In this document: piece by piece, positions 1-6,459 of the stretch | Layout of the letters: every line of letters begins with the position of its first letter | Position numbering within the stretch: position 1 is the first letter of the stretch | Assembly (NCBI GenBank): GCA_027017165.1 | Contig: JALURF010000076.1 | Location: 1-12,999, forward strand | DNA length: 12,999 nt | Origin: Thermofilaceae archaeon | Lineage (GTDB): Archaea > Thermoproteota > Thermoprotei > Thermofilales > B69-G16 | Direction: 5' to 3' | Translations under genes and position numbers: made by a program | Notes under the pieces: generated by a model | The model's database searches: none | What the model saw: only the letters and a program-made list of their open reading frames with translations | What the model was told of the DNA's origin: nothing

Positions 1-1816
1 CTATAGGGCACGCAAAATTACACATACCACATCTCGTACACTTCTCCCTATCGATGACTACGCCTCTTTCCCCGTACCGTATGGCCCCCACTGGGCAATT
101 ATTAACACAAGAACCGCACTTAACGCAGTAAGATGCTCTAAAAGCCACGCTAATAATCATTAACACGACTCTTTTCCATTCGTTTTTATGCGCTATAAGC
201 CTAAAATTCCCATCCTCATCGATTTTTAAGTTAGAAGTGGAACCCAGAGATTTCACTGAGATAAGCAGATTGTGCAAATACTCGGGATTTTTCAAGCCTT
301 TAATAACTCCCTCGACAATAACATTCTCTCCTTCTTCCCTATAATCAAAGTTTTCCACTTCAAGTGGAGCACCTCTAGGGTCTTTATCGACGCGATAGCC
401 CACAGCTTCGGCAAGCCTTTTCTGATCACCGGGGAGTTTTTTCCAGCGCCAAAAACCATATCTAACCCACGCATCGCCCAACCCGTGTTTCTTAGCATAA
501 TTCTTTAGATAATCAACCCACCACTCCCAAAGCTCCGGATGCTTCTCCGCTACAGCCTCTAACTCGCCGAGCTCGGTCGCCGGGCAAAGCCAACAACCCA
601 ACCTATCAAACCCCTCCAAGTATAGAGGATTTACGTCAACTTTTTCCTTCATCAAGTAAAGCCACACGTCCAACGCCGACCAGTACTGAATAGGCGAAGC
701 GGCTAAAATTTTAAGCAACCAACGGTTACGCCATACTCGCGGAGAAGTAGCCCGTCTCGCCGATTCAAGAGCTCGCTGACCGACAAAACTTAAAACTCCC
801 TTAGGGAATTCACGATTGACCAGTCCCGCTATAGGCGAGAGTTTGGCAACTTTACAACACCATCTGTAATCCCGCGCGGGGGGCCCCATAACCTTTAGGG
901 CTTCCACGAATTTATCATCCGCGTCGGCAACGTAGAGCTTTAATCCCTTCTTCTTTGCAAAAGAATACACGTATTCCACGGTTTCCGGAAGCTCCAACCC
1001 CGTATCGTTAAACAGTATTGGAGTTTTCCCTAAAGCTTTTTCCACAAGCAGGTACGTGGTTAAGCTATCCTTACCCCCGCTAAAAGAGACCACTACCGGC
1101 AGTTTTTTCTCCTCTACAAGCTTTTTGATAAACTCTATAGCTTCTCTCTCAAGATAGCCCAATCTCCTCCTATTGGCTTCCACAGCCTCTTCAAATCCGG
1201 CATAAACGTCTATCTTGATAAACTTCTTACTTTTCCACGATTTCTGGATTTTAAGACGGGAAGCGCCCACGTACTCGGCCACACCGTGATAAACTCCATT
1301 TTTAGTGGCTACGGCTACGAATTCTCCTTTACGCCTAGGGAGTTTGGATTCCACAATATGCTTTTTATGGACGACGAATCTCCTCTGGATCTTCGGGAGG
1401 TCCACCACGGCGTAGTAATTACATTTCAAACGTAAAATTCCGGCGATACCGTTGTAGAGAGGCTTAAACCTCCACCTCCTTCTCTCCACATCATAGAACC
1501 TATGTCCAAGTATCTTACCGTCGACTATAATCTCATCAGCAGCATCCGGGTACTCTATCTTATTCAACAATACGAACTTTCCTTCAGGTAAAAAGTAATC
1601 AACAATTTTCCAATCCTTAAAATACTCGTATAGAGTTTCCCTCAGATCACGCACATCTTTGGGAAACGCCGGCCTTACGTCTCCGGGGGGAGTAACCTTA
1701 ACGATTATAGTGAAACCATTACATCTACTGCATTTTTCATCGAGGACGGGCACGTTGCAGCGCGGACACCAGTATACTTTAGGCATTACTTTTCTAAAGA
1801 TCTCTATCTCGCTCAT
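1..1816 (-). CDS. PAPS reductase-like PP-loop protein with zinc ribbon and ferredoxin domains (C-terminus cut by window edge)
   Basis: Open for 605 codons without a stop until it leaves the window at base 1. Seen: an N-terminal zinc ribbon (C17, C20, C29, C32); a PP-loop SFSGGKDS at 244-251, typical of adenine-nucleotide alpha hydrolases of the PAPS reductase/sulfurtransferase group; a WCCK motif at 319-322 and GCWLCP at 407-412, candidate metal or sulfur-transfer cysteines; and two ferredoxin Cys sets (C564/567/570/574 and C593/596/599/603). The part between ribbon and PP-loop, about 145-190, is basic and could be a PUA-like RNA-binding domain, though this is a weak call. Archaeal proteins of this layout are usually annotated as phosphoadenosine phosphosulfate reductase, but the extra domains fit a sulfur-transfer or RNA-modification role equally well; the substrate cannot be told. 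The ATG at 1816 is chosen because an in-frame TAG lies 24 bases upstream and a TATA-like box sits about 27 bases upstream, suggesting a leaderless mRNA. A TTG 12 bases upstream is a weaker alternative. Confidence 0.85.
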   Translation of the reverse strand, partial: MSEIEIFRKVMPKVYWCPRCNVPVLDEKCSRCNGFTIIVKVTPPGDVRPAFPKDVRDLRETLYEYFKDWKIVDYFLPEGKFVLLNKIEYPDAADEIIVDGKILGHRFYDVERRRWRFKPLYNGIAGILRLKCNYYAVVDLPKIQRRFVVHKKHIVESKLPRRKGEFVAVATKNGVYHGVAEYVGASRLKIQKSWKSKKFIKIDVYAGFEEAVEANRRRLGYLEREAIEFIKKLVEEKKLPVVVSFSGGKDSLTTYLLVEKALGKTPILFNDTGLELPETVEYVYSFAKKKGLKLYVADADDKFVEALKVMGPPARDYRWCCKVAKLSPIAGLVNREFPKGVLSFVGQRALESARRATSPRVWRNRWLLKILAASPIQYWSALDVWLYLMKEKVDVNPLYLEGFDRLGCWLCPATELGELEAVAEKHPELWEWWVDYLKNYAKKHGLGDAWVRYGFWRWKKLPGDQKRLAEAVGYRVDKDPRGAPLEVENFDYREEGENVIVEGVIKGLKNPEYLHNLLISVKSLGSTSNLKIDEDGNFRLIAHKNEWKRVVLMIISVAFRASYCVKCGSCVNNCPVGAIRYGERGVVIDREKCTRCGMCNFACPI

Positions 1817-1838
1817 ACCTATACTCAAGCACGTTAGC

Positions 1839-1848
1839 TATAATAAAG
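1839..1848 (-). promoter_or_regulatory. Predicted TATA box for the PP-loop/ferredoxin gene
   Basis: On the minus strand the bases read CTTTATTATA, centred about 27 bases before the ATG at 1816. No good Shine-Dalgarno site lies between, so transcription probably starts at or very near the start codon, as in many archaeal leaderless mRNAs. Confidence 0.45.
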
Positions 1849-1964
1849 TTGGGGCTCCGAACAAGAACCCTTTCTTCACTTCTCTAAGCGCGAAACCTTC
1901 GTCATCGCCCATTATGCTATTCGAGATGCATAATTTAACTTTTGCGCCTGTATTTTACGAGTTT

Positions 1965-1976
1965 GTATTATATACG
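1965..1976 (+). promoter_or_regulatory. Predicted TATA box for the small membrane protein at 2001
   Basis: GTATTATATACG lies about 30 bases before the ATG at 2001 in an AT-rich stretch. The spacing predicts a leaderless or nearly leaderless transcript. It is the best support that the short gene downstream is real. Confidence 0.45.
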
Positions 1977-2000
1977 TAATATGCCGATAATACACTTGGT

Positions 2001-2264
2001 ATGAGACTTGGAAGAAAAATCAAGATCAAGAAGGCTTTAGAGAGGACTAACAGGTTTTTCTCACCGATCTTCGTGATACTAGAGGCGTTCCTCTTAAGCA
2101 ACGCGATAGAGTTATCGCCCAGCAATTTCATCCACTACTTTATAGCTTTTAACCAGAAAATATTCTGGATCATAGCTCTAGTATACTCGAGCGCACTTCT
2201 ATATAATCTCATAAAGATTAGGAAGAAGAAATTCATCTTAATTTACAGAAGAGATATCTTCTAG
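2001..2264 (+). CDS. Small two-helix membrane protein, unknown function
   Basis: 87 residues. A strongly basic N-terminus (residues 1-18, Lys/Arg rich) is followed by a hydrophobic segment at about 20-36, a second at about 52-71, and a basic C-terminal tail (KIRKKK at 72-77). By the positive-inside rule both ends would face the cytoplasm. I recognise no family. Support comes from the TATA box about 30 bases upstream, the lack of any competing gene on either strand, and a stop that coincides with the stop of the convergent gene. It could be a lineage-specific membrane protein. Its convergent neighbour is also a small two-helix protein, but without sequence likeness I can see. Confidence 0.6.
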   Translation: MRLGRKIKIKKALERTNRFFSPIFVILEAFLLSNAIELSPSNFIHYFIAFNQKIFWIIALVYSSALLYNLIKIRKKKFILIYRRDIF

Positions 2265-2635
2265 CTCCTTCTAACTTCTTCTTTATATAACGCCGCGATG
2301 TACATTTTCGAACTACATTTTGGGCACGTTCCCTCTTCTTTAAACAGGTAATCACCCTTCTTCATAGGCACTGTTATAGTGTGATCACACTGGGAACATT
2401 TAAGAACTTTCACGTAGCTGTATTTCGGTATTTTAATTCTAATCAGCTTAACGAGATTAAAGCCCATATACAGGGAAAACAAAAGGGAGAGCATGGTGTA
2501 CATAAGGAAATCCTCGTTTTGAGTATACATATAAACTAAGACGAGATATATGGTAACTACCAGAGCGACCGCTAGAAGCAGAGCGTAAACGGGAATCCAT
2601 TGCTTTTTAATTTCATATATCCTTTCCAAGCTCAT
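2261..2635 (-). CDS. Membrane protein with two helices and a C-terminal zinc ribbon
   Basis: 124 residues from the ATG at 2635. Two hydrophobic helices (about 14-37 and 44-62) are followed by a basic linker and a zinc-ribbon pair, CSQC at 80-83 and CPKC at 104-107, which should sit on the cytoplasmic side. Small archaeal proteins of this layout are common and uncharacterised; a role in membrane-associated protein or nucleic-acid contacts is only a guess. A TTG two codons upstream (2641) is an alternative start and has better spacing to the GGAG at 2649-2652 (5 bases against 11), so the exact start is open. It overlaps the convergent gene by 4 bases. A TATA-like element lies at about 2687-2698. 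Confidence 0.75.
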   Translation of the reverse strand: MSLERIYEIKKQWIPVYALLLAVALVVTIYLVLVYMYTQNEDFLMYTMLSLLFSLYMGFNLVKLIRIKIPKYSYVKVLKCSQCDHTITVPMKKGDYLFKEEGTCPKCSSKMYIAALYKEEVRRS

Positions 2636-2686
2636 GTACAAACGCGCTCCTTTACTCGTTGACTACTCCTAACATTTTCCATCCTC

Positions 2687-2698
2687 TTTATATTTATT
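2687..2698 (-). promoter_or_regulatory. Predicted TATA box for the zinc-ribbon membrane protein
   Basis: The minus strand reads AATAAATATAAA about 55 bases before the start codon, which leaves a leader of roughly 25 bases that contains a GGAG Shine-Dalgarno-like site. It lies in the 154-base divergent spacer shared with the F420-type enzyme gene. Confidence 0.4.
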
Positions 2699-2754
2699 CC
2701 TATTTTCTACAATACCACACATCCCCCTCCACCGTTGCGCTAAAAGGTTAAGAA

Positions 2755-2765
2755 TTTTAATTAAC
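2755..2765 (+). promoter_or_regulatory. Predicted TATA box for the F420-dependent oxidoreductase gene
   Basis: TTTTAATTAAC lies about 30 bases before the ATG at 2790. GAGGGT directly before the ATG may help as a Shine-Dalgarno site, but the transcription start is predicted only a few bases upstream of the start codon. Confidence 0.35.
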
Positions 2766-2789
2766 TCTACGTAGAATAGCGAGGGTTTA

Positions 2790-3788
2790 ATGAATATAGT
2801 CTTCATGTACGGTGTGGCTCTCGAGCAGTTCCCGCCCGATATAGGTCTTGGATATGCGGTTTTAGCTGAAAAAGCGGGCTTCGATGCTGTAACAGCTTCA
2901 GACCATTTCCATCCTTGGATGCACACTAACGCCTATAGCACCTTCGCGTGGACGTGGCTAGCCTCCGCCGCGGAGAGGACCAGTAGAGTTAAATTGGGTA
3001 CTCTAGTCACGGCGCCGATACTCAGGTATCACCCAGCTATTGTAGCTCAAGCTTTCGCTTCACTAGCCTACATATACCCTGAGAGGATTTTCCTGGGAGT
3101 AGGCGCTGGAGAACCTATAAACGAAATTCCTCTAGGCTACGAGTGGCCTTCTCCTAGAGAAAGAGTAGAACGGTTAGAAGAGGCTATCAGAGTAATAAAA
3201 CTCCTATGGGAGAGTGATTTCGTAAACTTTAAAGGAAAATACTTTAGGCTAAAAAACGCCAACTTGTATACTAAGCCCAAAGACTGTACCATACCTATTT
3301 ACGTAGCAGCTAGCGGGCGAAAAGTCGCTAGTATAGCTGGTAGATATGGAGATGGAATAGTGATTTCTGCATCTACAGTTAGGAAGCTAGGCTCAGAACT
3401 CCTAGACGTTTTCAATAAGTCCGCGAGAAAATTCGGCAAAGATCCCGATAAAATGGCTAAAATCGTGCTTATAATAACATCGTTCGATGAAGATTTTGAA
3501 AGAGCTTTAAGTGGAATAAGGTATTGGGCTTCGACGATGCTTAGATTTGTTTTCAAATATGGTATCGGAGACCCTAGAGAGATAGAAGAATACGCATCTC
3601 TAGTAGGAAACGAACAGATAGCGTCTCGGCGCTATGTGGTTACATCTCCCGATGAGTATATTGGCGTAATAGAGCATTTTGTTAAAATCGGCTTTAACCA
3701 CATTTGTATAGTTAACTCGAGCCCTGAGCCTGAAAAACTGATAGAAATCTTCGGAAAACACGTTATTCCATATTTTAAGGAAGAGTAG
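2790..3788 (+). CDS. F420-dependent oxidoreductase, glucose-6-phosphate dehydrogenase-like (LLM family)
   Basis: 332 residues, close to the usual 330-340 for this branch of the luciferase-like TIM-barrel superfamily. From memory of Mycobacterium Fgd1, the active-site block is kept: SDHFHPW with D38, H39 and W43 (Fgd1 D39, H40, W44), and GAGEPINE with E108 (Fgd1 E109). The blocks AERTSRVKLGT, RYHPAIVAQAFA and YPERIFLGVG also match that group. Of the Fgd1 residues that hold the sugar phosphate, K256 and R280 appear to correspond to K259 and R283, while the K198 position seems to be Thr or Val. The enzyme should therefore reduce F420 with a hydride from a sugar-like or related substrate; the exact substrate is inferred, not shown. 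It is less like methylenetetrahydromethanopterin reductase. It stands alone, ending 3 bases before the stop of the convergent DUF1512 gene. It implies the host makes F420. Confidence 0.82.
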   Translation: MNIVFMYGVALEQFPPDIGLGYAVLAEKAGFDAVTASDHFHPWMHTNAYSTFAWTWLASAAERTSRVKLGTLVTAPILRYHPAIVAQAFASLAYIYPERIFLGVGAGEPINEIPLGYEWPSPRERVERLEEAIRVIKLLWESDFVNFKGKYFRLKNANLYTKPKDCTIPIYVAASGRKVASIAGRYGDGIVISASTVRKLGSELLDVFNKSARKFGKDPDKMAKIVLIITSFDEDFERALSGIRYWASTMLRFVFKYGIGDPREIEEYASLVGNEQIASRRYVVTSPDEYIGVIEHFVKIGFNHICIVNSSPEPEKLIEIFGKHVIPYFKEE

Positions 3789-3791
3789 CTA

Positions 3792-4904
3792 TCAAGGATA
3801 TACTCCTATAGTATTACCTACACCCACTAGAATTATGACTTCTCCAGGCTTACTCCGTTCCTCTATAACTCTCTCAACGTTCGCCAGCGCCTTCTCGGTA
3901 GCATCGAAGAGCGTCTTATTGATAACGGATAAGGCTTCTTCCTCCGACATTTTTATCAAAACCGCGTAGAGAGGTACTTTGGCCTTAGTCGCTATCTTCT
4001 CTATATTGAACTTCTCAACTCCAAGCCCCCCTATAGCTACGCCGAATCCATCACATATACTTCCGCTCTCCTCGCTTTCTAGCTTACTGCTAGCATCCAC
4101 TGTTATAATCATGCTTGTGTTTTTATACACTGAGAGCGCGTACTCCACCGCGTCGTCCAAGCTTCCAGTAACTCCCGCGGGCCCCTTAGCCTTTATGATG
4201 ACAATTTTCCTATCTTTATAAGGTACCTCAGCCATTACCGTATCCTCGGCCACTTCCTTTACTTCCGCTCCATTCCCATATTTTCTAATAAATTTCGCGG
4301 CCACTATAGGACCTACGCTGTCACCGATAGGATATCCGTTCGCGAACGCCTCGAGAGAACTCTCAAACGCTTTCATGCTTTGCGTTATAAACGGGAGTAA
4401 AGCGTTAAGTTGCATTAAAATCCATATGCTCTTAAATTTTCTTCCTATCCGGTACACGTGATCTACGACTTTATAGATCTCGTTGATGGCTTGAGTAGCG
4501 CCTATCAAATCTTTCATATTCTCGATTTCGACTTTGCTAGCGAAGGGTATTAGCATTCTAACCTCGTTCTCGACCGCACGGTTCGTCGTCCTTATTAAAT
4601 GTTTAAGTTTCTCAACTATACCCTGAGGGTCGAGGCTAGTCGGAGATATAAAGCGGGTTTCAACTAGATTAAGCACTCTCTCTTCTATCTTCTTAACATC
4701 AATCTTCTTCTCATTTTTTACTGCAATTTCTTTAAAGGAGTTTATCGTACAGCGCAGCGCTTTATCTCTTATAGATCTAAAAGCCGCTATGTACGTCTCT
4801 ATCTCGCTTATCATCCTCCAAATCTCAAACTCTCTATTGAGATAGGCGAATAAGGTTAGAAGTATAATCCAGGTTAATACCTCCGTAGCCCCCTGCCCAT
4901 CCAC
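3792..4904 (-). CDS. DUF1512 family protein, N-terminal membrane anchor
   Basis: 370 residues, matching the roughly 370 of DUF1512, an archaeal family of unknown function. A hydrophobic helix at about 9-22 (VLTWIILLTLFAYL) anchors the N-terminus. It is followed by a helical, charged region (25-180) and a C-terminal alpha/beta domain with the glycine-rich motif KGPAGVTGSLDDA, a second glycine-rich stretch GVAIGGLGVEKF and a terminal GVGNTIGVYP. The glycine loops suggest ligand binding, but no catalytic motif is recognisable. The start is GTG at 4904, set by GGTGAT at 4911-4916, a strong archaeal Shine-Dalgarno match 6 bases upstream; the ATG at 4900 is out of frame. It lies 86 bases downstream of the CdvA-like gene on the same strand, with its own TATA-like box in the gap. 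Family assignment is from memory of length and motifs. Confidence 0.8.
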   Translation of the reverse strand: MDGQGATEVLTWIILLTLFAYLNREFEIWRMISEIETYIAAFRSIRDKALRCTINSFKEIAVKNEKKIDVKKIEERVLNLVETRFISPTSLDPQGIVEKLKHLIRTTNRAVENEVRMLIPFASKVEIENMKDLIGATQAINEIYKVVDHVYRIGRKFKSIWILMQLNALLPFITQSMKAFESSLEAFANGYPIGDSVGPIVAAKFIRKYGNGAEVKEVAEDTVMAEVPYKDRKIVIIKAKGPAGVTGSLDDAVEYALSVYKNTSMIITVDASSKLESEESGSICDGFGVAIGGLGVEKFNIEKIATKAKVPLYAVLIKMSEEEALSVINKTLFDATEKALANVERVIEERSKPGEVIILVGVGNTIGVYP

Positions 4905-4948
4905 TACGTTATCACCTAGTCTACGCTACTCTCTAATAGTACAACCTG

Positions 4949-4961
4949 TAAATATTTATTA
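4949..4961 (-). promoter_or_regulatory. Predicted TATA box for the DUF1512 gene
   Basis: The minus strand reads AATAAATATTTAC about 45-57 bases before the GTG start. The leader of roughly 25 bases would contain the GGTGAT ribosome-binding site, so this gene may be transcribed apart from the CdvA-like gene upstream. Confidence 0.4.
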
Positions 4962-4990
4962 CTACTTATCCCCATCGGAAGAATAAGCTA

Positions 4991-5767
4991 TTACTCATTG
5001 AATATCTTCGAAAGCAAATCCTCTTCCATCGATAATGAGGCTCCAGTATACTCGCTCGCATAGTATTCTAGAGTCTCTATATTAACTCTAATCTTTTCCA
5101 CGCGCTTTTCAAGCTCTTTAATCCTATCTTCAAGAGCCTCTACTCTGCCCCTTATATCCTCTTCTTTTACCTCTCCCAGCGCCAGTTTTATCCTGTATTT
5201 TTCAAGCTCTTTCTCTAAGAGAATCTTTTTTCTATAAATCTCTCTCAAATGCCTTTTCAGCTCTTTTAGATGGGCTTTACCCTTACTGGCCAATTCTCTT
5301 ATCTTAGAATCCAGATCTCTTCTCACCGTTTTAAAGGTTCTTACGTCTATCTCGCCCTCTATCAATTTATCATCGAGCTTTAGAATCTTATCTTTAAGTC
5401 TTTGTATCTCACTTGTTATCTTGGTAACTTCGCTCAACGAGTCTAAGTTCTCGCCGTACCCCGCCTCTACAGCTTCTTCCCGCCTCGGTTTAGGAGATTT
5501 AATCCTTAATACGCCATTTTCCAAGAGAATTAAGCGCGAGCTTACACATAATAATTTTCCATTTTTCCTTATGTAGACTTTTTTAGCAGTCTTTTTCCTC
5601 TTATCCGCTACTATCTTCTCCACGACCCCTAAGGGAGTGCCGTCCCTATGCACGGTTTTTCCAATGAACTTCTTGAGCTCAGCTATACCCCTTATATCAG
5701 CTAGAGTAGGCGGTCTTTTATCTTCCTTTTTGAAAAATCTAAGTATCCTAGCTAATATCCTTCTCAT
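4991..5767 (-). CDS. PRC-barrel/coiled-coil protein, CdvA-like
   Basis: 258 residues. In order: a basic amphipathic N-terminal helix (MRRILARILRFFKK, 1-14); a PRC-barrel-like beta domain at about 30-92 with the hallmark FIGKTVHRDGTPLGVVEKI; a long, highly charged heptad-rich coiled coil at about 111-237; and a short acidic-hydrophobic tail (about 244-258, EEDLLSKIF near the end). This order (PRC barrel, coiled coil, short C-terminal binding tail) is that of CdvA, the archaeal cell-division protein that binds membrane and recruits ESCRT-III-like CdvB. The tail could be the CdvB-binding peptide and the N-terminal helix a membrane anchor, both inferred. Against the call, cdvB and cdvC are not next to it, whereas crenarchaeal cdvABC genes are usually clustered. 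It could instead be another PRC-barrel scaffold protein. GGAG 5 bases before the ATG supports the start. Confidence 0.7.
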   Translation of the reverse strand: MRRILARILRFFKKEDKRPPTLADIRGIAELKKFIGKTVHRDGTPLGVVEKIVADKRKKTAKKVYIRKNGKLLCVSSRLILLENGVLRIKSPKPRREEAVEAGYGENLDSLSEVTKITSEIQRLKDKILKLDDKLIEGEIDVRTFKTVRRDLDSKIRELASKGKAHLKELKRHLREIYRKKILLEKELEKYRIKLALGEVKEEDIRGRVEALEDRIKELEKRVEKIRVNIETLEYYASEYTGASLSMEEDLLSKIFNE

Positions 5768-5847
5768 GCAAACTCCTACGTTTATAGCAAGTAAATTGTT
5801 TTGGACCTATATGAGGTTGAAATAGACATACAATAGGCTTAAAATAT

Positions 5848-6459
5848 TCAAGTATTATGTTGCCCCCTCATACCTAGGAGCTTTTTCTCTAAAACCATGA
5901 GATTATTCAATCTATTGCTTAAAACTTCGTATAGGTATTCTCTAAGATCATAAGCCTCTCCGATATCCACTAGCTTATTTTCAATAATGAAATATAGATA
6001 TTCATCTCCGAGCTCTTCCTTTATCCATCTTTGGAGATCGTGTTTTTCTACGTGGTATTTTAGAGAATCCGGGCTTATGATCCTAATAACCTCAACTAGC
6101 TCTTTCAAAGAGCCGACTTCGATACCAGTATATTCGCCTTTTCTCTTAAAAAAGCGTAGCTTACGGAGCTTCCTACCTCCATGAATTATCCTGTGAATTC
6201 TGAAATAAAGCTTTCTTCTCACCATAGATAGCCCTTTATCGGTTAAAAGATACATCCTTCGACGTCTAACAATATATCCTTTCCTAGACAAACGCCTTAG
6301 AATACTCGATAAATCTCTAAGATTCACTCCCCAAAACTCCGAGAGTTCCCTACTAGTAATGGGAGACGCGACAAGTCCTAAACCGAATAATACCTTCCTA
6401 GTATCCAATCTGGAAGACACATTATGGAACTTCGCCACTAGGTTAATATATTTATTCAA
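5848..6459 (-). CDS. Winged-helix protein with C-terminal DUF5752-like domain
   Basis: 203 residues. The N-terminal part (about 16-80) looks like a winged helix: SPITSRELSEFWGV, a recognition-helix stretch LRDLSSILRRLSRKGYI, and a wing ending YLLTDKG. A very basic linker (82-107) follows. The C-terminal part (about 105-190) resembles DUF5752: a G-containing strand, SLKELVEVI, YHV at 135-137, RWI at 144-146 and a GDEYL block at 151-155. The domain pair suggests a transcription factor with a sensor or partner domain. The start is TTG at 6459, overlapping the glmS stop as TTGA, so the two genes are probably translationally coupled; a weak GTGA lies just upstream. A GTG seven codons in is a less likely start. 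The tight link suggests it controls, or is co-expressed with, the sugar genes upstream. Confidence 0.72.
   Translation of the reverse strand: MNKYINLVAKFHNVSSRLDTRKVLFGLGLVASPITSRELSEFWGVNLRDLSSILRRLSRKGYIVRRRRMYLLTDKGLSMVRRKLYFRIHRIIHGGRKLRKLRFFKRKGEYTGIEVGSLKELVEVIRIISPDSLKYHVEKHDLQRWIKEELGDEYLYFIIENKLVDIGEAYDLREYLYEVLSNRLNNLMVLEKKLLGMRGQHNT

Noticed and set aside
272..508. Plus- and minus-strand short frames within the left edge
   Set aside because: Both are shadows of the long minus-strand PP-loop/ferredoxin gene, whose frame is open throughout.
1659..1979. Plus-strand 106-residue reading frame
   Set aside because: It mostly lies antisense to the zinc-ribbon start of the PP-loop gene, has no recognisable domain and no promoter; the minus strand carries clear motifs there.
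2669..2926. Minus-strand 85-residue frame overlapping the F420 enzyme start
   Set aside because: It is antisense to the conserved active-site region of the oxidoreductase and its product resembles no protein I know.
2790..3788. Methylenetetrahydromethanopterin reductase (mer)
   Set aside because: The SDHFHPW and GAGEPINE blocks and the YPERIFLGVG region match the Fgd group more closely than Mer, and no methanogenesis genes are near.
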